Part shown: piece by piece, positions 8,381-16,348 of the stretch
How the letters are laid out: each line of letters starts with the position of its first letter
Numbering within the stretch: the stretch's first letter is position 1
DNA from: Brumimicrobium sp051745635
Lineage (GTDB): Bacteria > Bacteroidota > Bacteroidia > Flavobacteriales_D > Crocinitomicaceae
DNA: 22,441 bases
Reading direction: 5' to 3'
NCBI GenBank assembly: GCA_051745635.1
Contig: JBNJEH010000055.1
Span: 1 to 22,441, forward strand
Position numbers and translations under genes: made by a program
The notes under the pieces: generated by a model
Told to the model about the DNA's origin: nothing
The model's input: only the letters and a program-made list of their open reading frames with translations
The model's database searches: none

Positions 8381-8497
8381 CTCAATACTCAAAACGCCCC
8401 ACTCTTGCTCTTGCTATATCCTCTTGCTGTCTTGCTATATCCTCTTGCTGTCTTGCTGTATCCTCTTGCTGTCTTGCTCCTGCTGTATCCTCTTGCT
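8381..8497. repeat. Intergenic repeat array 2: 21-bp tandem unit, inverted relative to array 1
   Basis: Units of 21 bp (CTTGCTATATCCTCTTGCTGT and a CTGTAT variant) lie at 8410-8430, 8431-8451 and 8452-8472, with a partial copy after that. The array uses the reverse-complement vocabulary of array 1. TCTTGCTCCTGCTGTAT at 8472-8488 is an exact 17-bp inverted match to 8248-8264. Positions 8385-8409 match the complement of 8225-8249 at 22 of 25 bases. CTCAATACTC (8381-8390) mirrors 8170-8179. It ends within 5 bp of the antiporter stop codon. Between the arrays (8308-8380) I see no gene. Confidence 0.9.
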
Positions 8498-8501
8498 CTT
8501 A

Positions 8502-9851
8502 CTAGTGATCTTCATCTTTCCCAGTGACTTCGCCCAAATCGTCCTCCACCTGGTGGCGACGGACATTTGAATGATCTTCCCCTTCATTCCCAACTTCTTT
8601 CAACTGAGAGTGTGCCAAGTGTTTATAGCCGAGTTCACTCGCTTCTTTCCCGGTAAATAATTCTTCCTTATTCTTGTTGAACATTAAGCCTAACATCATG
8701 ATAAATACCGTTAGTAAGATCACTTGAATCACGAGCGGTTTATTGACAATATCTATACGGTCTGCCTGACTAATATAAAGAAAGAGCAGTATCGTAATCA
8801 ATCCTCGAGGAGCTACAAACATGAGCGGCATGGCGGGTAATCGGGCAATTTTAAGTTGCACAAAGCGTATTAAAAAGATCGCACCGACGATACCAATGGC
8901 CCAGAAGAAGGTCTCCGTGTTGAGCAATTCACTCGTTTCAATCAGGAAGCCGAAAAGCAAAAAGAATAGCGCACGAATGAGAAAGGTTCCCTCGATCAGA
9001 ATTTCGTGGAATTTATGCACTTCTTTATCCAGTTTTTGAGGTTTAAAGCGCTGAACGATCTTAAAACGTTTCAGTTCATCCAGGTTCCCGATAAACAAGC
9101 CAAACAGTAATATAAATATCAGTGCCGGTAAATGATAAATTTTAGAAATGGCATAAATAAGTATCGTCAAAATAATAATGGGCACAAATTTAATCTGATG
9201 GTTAATCCTGCCCAACAGGAATGAAAGTCCAATGGTAGCGACAAAAGAGATAGCAGCAATAATCAGCAATTGAACGAGGAAAACCCAAAATGATTCAAAA
9301 TCTATGGTAACATTGCGGAAAACAAAGTCAAAAAAGAGCACGCCCAGGATATCCGACAAACTACTCTCATAGATGACAAATTCTTTGTTTTTTCGGCCGA
9401 GGTTTATGGCACTCGGAATGGCAATCGCACTACTGATCACACAGAGCGGTATAGCACCAATGAGGCTTTTTCGAAAATCTGGAACGGTATTCGGGTCGCC
9501 ATCGTGTCCCATGTAGTAATAAAAAGCGCCTGCCAACAGGAATCCGAGTACCATCATAGGGACAATGGCCACGACGACCGACTTTTTGATCAAGCCGAGT
9601 TTCGATTTATTCAGCTCCAGCTCTAAGGAACCTTCCAGTACGATGACGATCAGACCAATCGTACCAAGTATGGGCAATAAACCCTGCATATCGGGAACGT
9701 TGATCGAAAAAACTTCAGTCAATTGCTTCATTCCCCACCCTAAAAAGAGAAGTAAGATGACGGACGGAATTTTTGTTTTCGAGGCGGTTAAGTCGAAGAC
9801 ATACGCCAACAGCAATAATATACAAAGCGTTATAATAAATGTATTTGTCAT
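8502..9851 (-). CDS. Cation:proton antiporter (NhaP/CPA1-like)
   Basis: A 449-residue inner-membrane protein with about 12-13 hydrophobic segments filling residues 1-390, matching the sodium/hydrogen exchanger superfamily. It would exchange Na+ or K+ for protons in pH and salt homeostasis. Diagnostic regions are 'GTIGLIVIVLEGSLELEL' near 60-80, 'SSAIAIPSAINLG' and 'YESSLSDILGVLFF' near 165-180. The last corresponds to the ion-binding 'ND' site of CPA1 exchangers, with Ser in place of Asn. 'APRGLITILLF' occurs near 345. A charged cytoplasmic tail of about 55 residues (Glu/Asp/His-rich, ending EDH) follows the last helix. The ion specificity cannot be read from the sequence. It converges with accD and diverges from the helicase gene across 273 bp. 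No clear -7 box is seen on its upstream side. Confidence 0.88.
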   Translation of the reverse strand: MTNTFIITLCILLLLAYVFDLTASKTKIPSVILLLFLGWGMKQLTEVFSINVPDMQGLLPILGTIGLIVIVLEGSLELELNKSKLGLIKKSVVVAIVPMMVLGFLLAGAFYYYMGHDGDPNTVPDFRKSLIGAIPLCVISSAIAIPSAINLGRKNKEFVIYESSLSDILGVLFFDFVFRNVTIDFESFWVFLVQLLIIAAISFVATIGLSFLLGRINHQIKFVPIIILTILIYAISKIYHLPALIFILLFGLFIGNLDELKRFKIVQRFKPQKLDKEVHKFHEILIEGTFLIRALFFLLFGFLIETSELLNTETFFWAIGIVGAIFLIRFVQLKIARLPAMPLMFVAPRGLITILLFLYISQADRIDIVNKPLVIQVILLTVFIMMLGLMFNKNKEELFTGKEASELGYKHLAHSQLKEVGNEGEDHSNVRRHQVEDDLGEVTGKDEDH

Positions 9852-10093
9852 TGAATGAAATTATTCTTCTGTTCTAATCAATCAAAACCCTAAAAATAAT
9901 GCTTTGTTCTTCTCAGGCGCTAATTTTTTCTTCAATCCATCTGATTTTTTGATCGAAAAGATCCTCCCGGATCCTGCTTATTCCTGCAGTCAACTTTTCA
10001 CAAAGCAACAATTAACGGTAACTTGTCCGTTTCTAAAAATAATAAATTTTCCGTTTCATCGCTCCATAAACGGTAAAACAAACATCAATTTTT

Positions 10094-10101
10094 TAAATTT
10101 G
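10094..10101 (+). promoter_or_regulatory. Putative -7 promoter box for the SF1 helicase
   Basis: TAAATTTG is an exact TAnnTTTG match ending 23 nt before the ATG at 10125. The rest of the 273-bp divergent gap (9852-10124) is AT-rich. It has one short inverted repeat (GATCC TCCC GGATC, 9960-9973) and nothing gene-like. Confidence 0.5.
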
Positions 10102-10124
10102 AACATAATCATTAATAAAAAGGG

Positions 10125-11951
10125 ATGAACGATATTCAAACGGGGGAGATGATTGACCAAATGAAAGCGTTCATCAGAGCCGAAGAAGACGAGCAACAGC
10201 GTAGGTATCACAATGACGGCACAACACCTCTGAAAGAACTGAGAACAAAGGGAGTACTTCTCTACCCACTGCGGATTGTGCGCAAAACATTTTCAGCTGC
10301 GGGAACTCCCATGATTACTATTAAATCAATGCACGAATATGATCAACGTTCATTTCAGTCCGGAACGAGCGTCATTCTAAAAAGACCGGATGAGGATGAA
10401 ATCTGTGCAGCACATATTGTGTACAGTCACGATGATGCCACACTCACCGTTCGTTTGCACGCCTTTGATTTCCCAGAGTGGATTGAAGATAAAAATATTG
10501 CTGTACAACTCCAGCCCGACCGGCGCAGTTTTAAATGTATGCAACACGTACTCGACCAAGTCGCTCAAAAGCCTGTAGCGAGTATTGCGGCATTGCTCAA
10601 TGGTGCGGGTTCGCAAGTACAACCGCGGGAATTGGTCACTCCTGCACCGAAGGACAACTCCTTGAATGAGAGTCAACAGCTGGCGCTGGAACGGAGTGCC
10701 ATCCATCAACCGATATTCGCTATTCACGGTCCGCCGGGAACGGGAAAGACGACTACCTTAACAGCGATTATCAAAACATTTGTTGAACAAAACGAACGGG
10801 TAATTGCAGCTGCACCGAGCAATACAGCTGTCGATCATCTGGCTCAACAATTAATCGAATCCGATGTAAAGGTGTTTCGATTGGGCAATACGGCAAAAGT
10901 GAATACAACCATCGCGCCATACACCCCGGAAGGTGTTTTAACTGAACCCGATCGGTTAAAGCGACTCAAAAAGCTCCACATTGAAGCCAACGCGCTCAGA
11001 AAGAAAGCAGGTCAGTTCAAGCGACAATTTACAGCAGAAGATCGTCAAAACCGCAAAGCATGGTACAGTGAAGCGCGTTCGATTCAACACGAAATCAAAA
11101 AGTTGACAAACTATTATTTAGAGCGGGCACTGGATGAAGCCGATGTGGTTTTGGGTACCCCCGTTGGACTGCAACACGATTTAATTGAAGGTCAGCACTT
11201 CGATGTTGCACTGATAGACGAAGCAGGACAATGCCTTATTCCCATGGGGATGCTCGTCATGAATCAAGCGAATCGCTCCATTATTTGTGGCGATCATCAA
11301 CAGCTCCCCCCTACGGTATTATCCCGATCCATGTCAAAAAAACAAGTCGCTTCCTCCCTGCTTGAATTTGCTCTACAACAAGGCGTTCCTTTCGTTCAAC
11401 TCCATTCTCAATACCGCATGCCGCCGAGTATAGCTGCATTTTCTTCCAGCTATTTTTATCAGAACAAACTTCATTCGGTGAAACGGGACAATGGGATACA
11501 TTTACAATTTTTCGATACCGCCGGCGCCGGATTCTCAGAAGAGCAAAGTCTTTCCAGTAGTTTTTTCAATACCGAAGAACTACATTCCATTCAAACATTT
11601 ATTGAACGCGAAAAATTGGATGATGTATTGTTCATTTCGCCCTATGCTGCACAAGTAGAAAAGTGTAAATCATTCTTAAAAGACACTGTTGAAGTTAGCA
11701 CAATTGATGGTATTCAGGGGCAAGAGGCTCCAACCGTAATATTAAGTTTAGTGCGCTCAAACAACGACAGTTCGATTGGCTTTTTATCTGAATACCGCCG
11801 GATGAATGTCGCACTGACGCGTGCAAGCGATCGATTAATCGTTTTTGGAGATTCCTCCACCATCGGTAAGGATCCGTTTTATCAGGCTTTCCTCGAATAC
11901 GTTGAACAAATCAACGGTTATCACAGCGTATTTGAACTCCTTTACGACTAA
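10125..11951 (+). CDS. SF1B helicase, UPF1/IGHMBP2/DNA2-like AAA domain protein
   Basis: A 608-residue ATP-dependent nucleic-acid helicase of superfamily 1, in the UPF1/IGHMBP2 branch. All core motifs are present and in order: Q-like 'NESQQLAL' (about 185), Walker A 'GPPGTGKTTT' (about 202-211), motif Ib region 'APSNTAVDHL', motif II 'DEAGQ' (about 365), motif III 'GDHQQLPPT' (about 389), motif IV 'SQYRMPPSIAAF' and motif V 'STIDGIQGQEAPTVIL'. Motif VI 'RRMNVALTRASDRL' lies at about 559-572. The N-terminal 180 residues resemble the beta-barrel/stalk region of this branch, and a charged helical insertion follows 'YTPEG' (about 270-340). The role in bacteria is not settled; RNA or DNA unwinding is implied. 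It is probably monocistronic, with its own promoter box and a shared terminator after it. Confidence 0.92.
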   Translation: MNDIQTGEMIDQMKAFIRAEEDEQQRRYHNDGTTPLKELRTKGVLLYPLRIVRKTFSAAGTPMITIKSMHEYDQRSFQSGTSVILKRPDEDEICAAHIVYSHDDATLTVRLHAFDFPEWIEDKNIAVQLQPDRRSFKCMQHVLDQVAQKPVASIAALLNGAGSQVQPRELVTPAPKDNSLNESQQLALERSAIHQPIFAIHGPPGTGKTTTLTAIIKTFVEQNERVIAAAPSNTAVDHLAQQLIESDVKVFRLGNTAKVNTTIAPYTPEGVLTEPDRLKRLKKLHIEANALRKKAGQFKRQFTAEDRQNRKAWYSEARSIQHEIKKLTNYYLERALDEADVVLGTPVGLQHDLIEGQHFDVALIDEAGQCLIPMGMLVMNQANRSIICGDHQQLPPTVLSRSMSKKQVASSLLEFALQQGVPFVQLHSQYRMPPSIAAFSSSYFYQNKLHSVKRDNGIHLQFFDTAGAGFSEEQSLSSSFFNTEELHSIQTFIEREKLDDVLFISPYAAQVEKCKSFLKDTVEVSTIDGIQGQEAPTVILSLVRSNNDSSIGFLSEYRRMNVALTRASDRLIVFGDSSTIGKDPFYQAFLEYVEQINGYHSVFELLYD

Positions 11952-11981
11952 AAAAGCACCCTTTTTCAAGAATGCTTTTTT
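11950..11981. terminator. Bidirectional terminator between the helicase gene and metK
   Basis: AAAAAAGCA (11950-11958) pairs perfectly with TGCTTTTTT (11973-11981) around a 14-nt loop. This gives an A-stem-T structure that works on both strands. It lies between the two convergent stop codons and overlaps the last bases of the helicase gene. Confidence 0.85.
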
Positions 11982-12004
11982 GTATGTTTAAAAAGTTTCG
12001 CTGT

Positions 12005-13261
12005 TTACAGCTGAAAAGCGGATTTAATTTTGTCCGTATAATCCAGCTTCTCCCAAGTAAAGAACTCCACTTCTGTCGAGGCCTTTTGTCCCGCATTCTC
12101 AAAAGTCACCGTTTGCGTGAATGGTTTTCTACCCATGTGACCGTAGGCTGCCGAAGGACCGTAAATGGGATTTCGCAGTTTTAATCGCTTCTCAATCGCT
12201 GCCGGGCGCATATCAAACATTTCGCCTATCTTTTGAGCAATTTCACCATCAGAAAGATCCACTTTCGAAGTTCCGTAGGTGTTGACGTAAAGTCCCATCG
12301 GTTCTGCCACGCCAATAGCGTACGAAACCTGCACTAAAACTTCGTCGCACAGTCCGGCAGCAACCATATTCTTTGCAATATGTCGCGTAGCATAAGCTCC
12401 AGATCGATCAACTTTTGAAGGGTCTTTTCCGGAAAAAGCACCACCTCCATGACCACCTTTTCCGCCATAGGTGTCTACAATGATTTTTCGACCCGTTAAT
12501 CCCGCGTCGCCATGTGGGCCGCCAATAACAAACTTTCCAGTCGGGTTAATGTGGTATTTGATCTGATCATTGAACAAAGCTTCGACCGTTGGGTTATTCA
12601 ACTTTTTCATCACCCGCGGGATTAAAATCTTTTTAATGTCATCTTTAATTTTCTGCAGCATCCGCACCTCATCTTCATCGAAGTCGTCGTGCTGTGTAGA
12701 AATGACGATGGCATCAATGCGTTGCGGTTTATTGTCATCGCTGTATTCGATGGTCACCTGTGCTTTGGCATCGGGGCGCAAATAATCGATTTCATCATTT
12801 TCCCGTCGCAGCTCTGCAAGTTCCATCAACAAACGGTGTGATAAATCCAGCGCCAAAGGCATGTAATCTTCGGTTTCATTGGTGGCATATCCAAACATCA
12901 TCCCTTGATCTCCAGCTCCTTGTTCTTCTGGTGTATCGCGATCTACTCCTCTTCGAATATCCTGCGACTGTTCATGGATTGCCGAAATAATTCCACAAGA
13001 ATTAGCATCAAACTGATATTCACTTTTAGTATAACCAATTCGCGAGATCACATCTCTGGCTATTTGTTGAACATCTAAATATATATTGGATTTTACTTCA
13101 CCTGCTAACGTAACTAAACCTGTAGTTACTAATGTTTCGCAAGCCACCTTAGAATCTTTATCAAATGCAAGAAAATGATCAATCAGCGCGTCTGAAATCT
13201 GATCGGCAACTTTATCGGGGTGTCCTTCAGAAACAGATTCGGACGTGAATAAGTATGACAT
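12005..13261 (-). CDS. metK: S-adenosylmethionine synthase
   Basis: Methionine adenosyltransferase, a cytoplasmic tetramer that makes S-adenosylmethionine from ATP and methionine. The 418 residues contain the N-terminal 'SEGHPDKVADQISDA' with His14, 'GAGDQGMMFGYATNET' (115-130) and the glycine-rich loop 'GGKGGHGGGAFSGKDPSKVDRS' region (about 274-296). Length is slightly above the E. coli enzyme, with an extra charged segment around 195-225 ('QHDDFDEDEVRMLQKIKDDI'). The start is supported by a -7 box 26 nt upstream. Only 79 bp separate it from divergent tsaB, too little for a typical SAM riboswitch with expression platform, and I see none. The product supplies the methyl donor for MnmD encoded later in the window. 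Confidence 0.97.
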   Translation of the reverse strand: MSYLFTSESVSEGHPDKVADQISDALIDHFLAFDKDSKVACETLVTTGLVTLAGEVKSNIYLDVQQIARDVISRIGYTKSEYQFDANSCGIISAIHEQSQDIRRGVDRDTPEEQGAGDQGMMFGYATNETEDYMPLALDLSHRLLMELAELRRENDEIDYLRPDAKAQVTIEYSDDNKPQRIDAIVISTQHDDFDEDEVRMLQKIKDDIKKILIPRVMKKLNNPTVEALFNDQIKYHINPTGKFVIGGPHGDAGLTGRKIIVDTYGGKGGHGGGAFSGKDPSKVDRSGAYATRHIAKNMVAAGLCDEVLVQVSYAIGVAEPMGLYVNTYGTSKVDLSDGEIAQKIGEMFDMRPAAIEKRLKLRNPIYGPSAAYGHMGRKPFTQTVTFENAGQKASTEVEFFTWEKLDYTDKIKSAFQL

Positions 13262-13287
13262 GTCTTTAATTTTAGTAATTCGTGCTC

Positions 13288-13295
13288 CAAAAGTA
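13288..13295 (-). promoter_or_regulatory. Putative -7 promoter box for metK
   Basis: On the minus strand this reads TACTTTTG, an exact TAnnTTTG match whose end is 26 nt before the metK ATG. No clear -33 TTG is seen. Confidence 0.5.
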
Positions 13296-13328
13296 GTAAT
13301 TGTTCTGAAATAATGTTGAGAATTTACC

Positions 13329-13336
13329 TATTTTCG
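13329..13336 (+). promoter_or_regulatory. Possible -7 box immediately upstream of tsaB
   Basis: TATTTTCG matches TAnnTTTG at 7 of 8 positions (the two n positions count as matches) and ends only 4 nt before the tsaB ATG. If used, transcription would start at or next to the start codon (leaderless). The evidence is weak because one base deviates and no -33 element is seen. Confidence 0.3.
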
Positions 13337-13340
13337 CTGT

Positions 13341-14018
13341 ATGATTCGCTTACTGCACATTGAAACGTCTACCAGGGTATGTTCCGTCGCTATCTCGGAA
13401 GATGGAGTACTCAAGGACTTTCGCGAAACCCATTCAGACCGCTATATTCACGCTGAAAAACTCACAATTTTTATCGAATCATTGCTTCAAAAGAATGGCT
13501 GGCAAATGCCCGCACTGTCAGCGATCGTCGTAAGTCGCGGACCGGGTTCCTATACGGGATTACGCATTGGCGTTTCGACGGCGAAAGGATTGTGTTTTGC
13601 GCTCGATATTCCATTGATCAGCGTCTCTTCTCTCGACGCTTTGGTCGCAATGGGACGCGAAAAATATCCCGATAACACTATTTGCGGATTAATTGATGCC
13701 CGCAGAATGGAAGTCTTCTCAAGGATAGCGGATGAAAAAGACCAAACACTGAAGCCCACCAGTGCTGATATACTGGAAGCTTCGTCTTATGAGGAGCACG
13801 ACCCTTTCGTCGTTGTCGGCGATGGAGCTGAAAAAGTGGTGGAGCTGTGGAAACATCGGTCCCTGATCATCGACGCCGACATTCGTTCTTCCGCCAGAGG
13901 ACAGGTAAAATTGGCAACAGCATCCTTTCAAGCTGAAAATTTTGAAGATGTCGCCTATTTTGAACCGTTTTATTTAAAAGATTTTATCGCTACTAAAAGT
14001 AAAAAACAACACTTCTAA
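13341..14018 (+). CDS. tsaB: tRNA threonylcarbamoyladenosine biosynthesis protein TsaB
   Basis: TsaB is the inactive-kinase-like dimerisation partner of TsaD. With TsaE and TsaC it makes t6A at position 37 of tRNAs reading ANN codons. The 225-residue length is typical. The N-terminal ASKHA-fold strand 'LLHIETSTRVCSVAISEDG' and the family signature 'SRGPGSYTGLRIGVSTAKGL' (about residues 60-82) are both present. The C-terminal half is more variable, as usual for the family. It is divergent from metK and 33 bp upstream of the TPR regulator on the same strand, so the two could share a transcript. No in-frame upstream start is available between the box at 13329 and the ATG. Confidence 0.95.
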   Translation: MIRLLHIETSTRVCSVAISEDGVLKDFRETHSDRYIHAEKLTIFIESLLQKNGWQMPALSAIVVSRGPGSYTGLRIGVSTAKGLCFALDIPLISVSSLDALVAMGREKYPDNTICGLIDARRMEVFSRIADEKDQTLKPTSADILEASSYEEHDPFVVVGDGAEKVVELWKHRSLIIDADIRSSARGQVKLATASFQAENFEDVAYFEPFYLKDFIATKSKKQHF

Positions 14019-14051
14019 TTCATCAACACGCATACTTTAAAACTGAAAATT

Positions 14052-15896
14052 TTGAACACGCACAACGTTATTATTCGCTTGCACCTCTTTTGTTTTTTAT
14101 TGTGTCTTTCCTGTTCAGGAATCGCTCAGGAAGCCGCAACTGAAATGCAGTTTCGTCAGCAACAAGACCGTATTTTTCCCATGCTTTCGTCCGATCGCCA
14201 AAAAGCGAAGCGATCTCTGGACTCCCTTTTTGAACACGAAGGCATAATGAGCGACACGACTGCCGGTCTCAATTACAGTTTACTCGGCATCTACTACAAC
14301 TACACCGGTCAATACGACAGTGCATTGATCTCCTTTAAAAAAGGGCTGCACATAAACGGCAATCACGCTTACAGGACGCCCCGTTACCTGAGAAATATCG
14401 GCAACATCTACCGAAAAAAGAACCAGTATGACAGTTCTAATTTCTACCTGAACAAAGTGCAGTCGTTTTACCTGAAGCAACGCGATTCTCTTGGATATGC
14501 CCGAGCACTGAGCGATATTTCTGCTAACTACAACCTCATGCTGCGCCATGAAAAAGCAGTAAAAAATCAGGTAGAAGCCATTCGTCTCATGAAAAAATAC
14601 GGCGCGCGCGATGCCAATTTAGGAGCAGCTATCCAGCGACTCGCCAACACCTACCTCAAACAGAAGAAGTTCGACTACGCCCTGGAGCAATACGAACGGG
14701 CATTGAACTATTTTCAAAAATCCAGTCAGTTGACCAATTACTACCTGACCTTTATCAACATCGCGGAGTGTCATATTTACCATAAAGATCACAAACGGGC
14801 GCTCGAAATCATCAATGAAGGCCTGAGCGGACTGAAAAAACACGGTAATCCCCCCCTGTTGGCCATTGCATTTTCTGTTCGCGCTGAAATTCTAAAAATT
14901 CAGGAAGACTATACAGCATCTCGGGCCGCTTATGAAAAATCAATGAAGCATGCTTTCGATTCCAATGTCAGTCGCCTGGTACAAATTTCGCGAGAATACC
15001 TGGAATTGTTGATGATTCAGGAAGACTACACAACTGCTGACCAATTAATTGAACAAACCGAACCTCACCTTCCGGCGACGAATATCGAATATCACTATTC
15101 CTACCTGGAAGTTCTCGCCGACTATTATGCACAGCGGGATTTAAACGAATCAGCTTATCTCAATTCAAAAAAAGCGCATCAACTAAAAGATTCATCTTAT
15201 TATTCGAATAACGAGCAAATGGTCAATGACATTCAATCGGCTTACCGTGTTCGGGAAAAAGAAGCAGAAAATGAGTCGCTCAACTTTACCATTGCCGAGA
15301 AAAATGAAAATATTTCTGATTTAACCTTAATTGTATTATTCCTGGGCGTAGCCCTATTGCTCATCTTAGTCCTCTGGCGCACTCGAGTTCGCTACAACCG
15401 GAGATTGATCAGCCTCGAAAAAAACCGGGCGAAAGAACTTGCTCAAAAATTGACCATCGAAGAAGAAAACACACGACTCAAAGAGCGGTTGATTGAGCAG
15501 CAAAAAACAGAATTGCTCGGCTATTCCCTCGAGGTGGCTCAAGTCAATGAACGCATCAACAAATTGCTCAGCAATGTTCCCGAAAATAACAGCGGAGAAA
15601 ATGTAAAAAATAACCTCAAAAACTTGATCACTGTCAACAAAAACTGGGAATCCTTTCTATCGCGGTTCAAAGAATTAAATCCGCATTTTATTCCGCGATT
15701 GTCAAAAGCCTATCCCAGACTGACTCAAAAAGACTTAGAATTTTGTTCACTCGTGCACATTAACATTTCGTATAAGGACATTGCGAATTTTCTACAAATA
15801 TCCCACGAAAGTGTACACAAAAAACGCTATCGCATTGCTCAGAAAATGGATCTTGAAAAAGGTGTCGATTTTCAGCAATTCATCATTCAGTTTTGA
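14052..15896 (+). CDS. TPR repeat membrane regulator with C-terminal helix-turn-helix
   Basis: A 614-residue signal-transduction protein of a type common in Bacteroidota. An N-terminal signal peptide (residues 1-26, hydrophobic 'LFCFLLCLSCSGIA', likely cut before Gln) sends residues 27-415 to the periplasm. That part holds about seven tetratricopeptide repeats, for example 'AAIQRLANTYLKQKKFDYALEQYERAL'. One membrane span lies at about 421-441 ('LIVLFLGVALLLILVLW'). A coiled-coil (about 450-500) and a LuxR-like helix-turn-helix ('LTQKDLEFCSLVHI...YKDIANFLQISHESVHKKRYRI', about 556-598) lie in the cytoplasm. It presumably binds DNA from the membrane in response to an envelope ligand or partner. 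The start is TTG: no ATG exists upstream in frame, and the next ATG (residue 32) would remove the signal peptide. Its last 10 bp overlap the convergent gene. Confidence 0.88.
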   Translation: MNTHNVIIRLHLFCFLLCLSCSGIAQEAATEMQFRQQQDRIFPMLSSDRQKAKRSLDSLFEHEGIMSDTTAGLNYSLLGIYYNYTGQYDSALISFKKGLHINGNHAYRTPRYLRNIGNIYRKKNQYDSSNFYLNKVQSFYLKQRDSLGYARALSDISANYNLMLRHEKAVKNQVEAIRLMKKYGARDANLGAAIQRLANTYLKQKKFDYALEQYERALNYFQKSSQLTNYYLTFINIAECHIYHKDHKRALEIINEGLSGLKKHGNPPLLAIAFSVRAEILKIQEDYTASRAAYEKSMKHAFDSNVSRLVQISREYLELLMIQEDYTTADQLIEQTEPHLPATNIEYHYSYLEVLADYYAQRDLNESAYLNSKKAHQLKDSSYYSNNEQMVNDIQSAYRVREKEAENESLNFTIAEKNENISDLTLIVLFLGVALLLILVLWRTRVRYNRRLISLEKNRAKELAQKLTIEEENTRLKERLIEQQKTELLGYSLEVAQVNERINKLLSNVPENNSGENVKNNLKNLITVNKNWESFLSRFKELNPHFIPRLSKAYPRLTQKDLEFCSLVHINISYKDIANFLQISHESVHKKRYRIAQKMDLEKGVDFQQFIIQF

Positions 15897-16345
15897 TGAA
15901 TAACTGGTTTTAAGTACCGAAGACCAGCATATGCGAAACCGACGATGAGGCAATAATCGGCGATATAGTATAGCCAGTAATTCGCTTCGAGTGCCATCAT
16001 GCTATCGTTGGATGTGATTACATGCACAACCGACCATAGGTGAATTAAAAAGCCGACAATATAGGCAAACATCGCAAACAAAATGAAACGCGCCAAGGCA
16101 CTCCCTTTGTCCTCGTCCGATGGAGCATCATTATTTTCAACGGCAACCATGAGTCCGATAGTAACAGCCAGCAATACCAGGTAAATCAATTTGAGTTGTG
16201 CCGGTTCGGCGTAATTAAATTCGCGCCCCGCCAACCAGGTAATGATCATTTCTGCAGCGGCATCAGCGAAGTAAAGAAAGCCTCCCGCGATAACGAGTAA
16301 CACCAATCCTAACCGATAGGCAGGTTTCGTAAAAAAATAGAACAT
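15887..16345 (-). CDS. Small multi-pass membrane protein, function unknown
   Basis: A 152-residue protein I do not recognise. It has four hydrophobic segments: about residues 10-36, 50-67 ('LIYLVLLAVTIGLMVAVE'), 85-108 ('FILFAMFAYIVGFLIHLW') and 122-145 ('YWLYYIADYCLIVGFAYAGL'). An acidic loop 'ENNDAPSDEDKGS' lies between the second and third. No catalytic motif is visible. Its ATG lies 3 bp after the stop of the preceding gene on the minus strand, so the two are almost certainly co-transcribed and may be translationally coupled. Its 3' end overlaps the TPR regulator by 10 bp on the opposite strand, with no terminator visible between the converging genes. Confidence 0.8.
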   Translation of the reverse strand: MFYFFTKPAYRLGLVLLVIAGGFLYFADAAAEMIITWLAGREFNYAEPAQLKLIYLVLLAVTIGLMVAVENNDAPSDEDKGSALARFILFAMFAYIVGFLIHLWSVVHVITSNDSMMALEANYWLYYIADYCLIVGFAYAGLRYLKPVIHQN

Positions 16346-16348
16346 GAA

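Noticed and set aside
8177..8472. Possible CRISPR array
   Set aside because: The units are contiguous 20-21 bp tandem repeats without unique spacers, and no cas genes are nearby.
8153..8570. Two open frames (8153-8392 minus, 8355-8570 plus) with Leu/Ser/Cys-rich products
   Set aside because: They are translations of the short-repeat arrays, with no start context or family resemblance, and the plus-strand one runs into the antiporter gene.
9904..10128. 74-codon plus-strand open frame in the antiporter/helicase gap
   Set aside because: It is AT-rich, has no family resemblance and covers the helicase promoter box.
13262..13340. SAM riboswitch upstream of metK
   Set aside because: Only 79 bp lie between metK and tsaB, the -7 box sits 26 nt from the ATG, and no aptamer-like pairing is visible.
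13933..14056. 14-nt direct repeat CTGAAAATTTTGAA at 13933 and 14043
   Set aside because: One copy is inside tsaB coding sequence and the other spans the TTG start of the next gene. The word is AT-rich and 110 bp apart, most likely chance.
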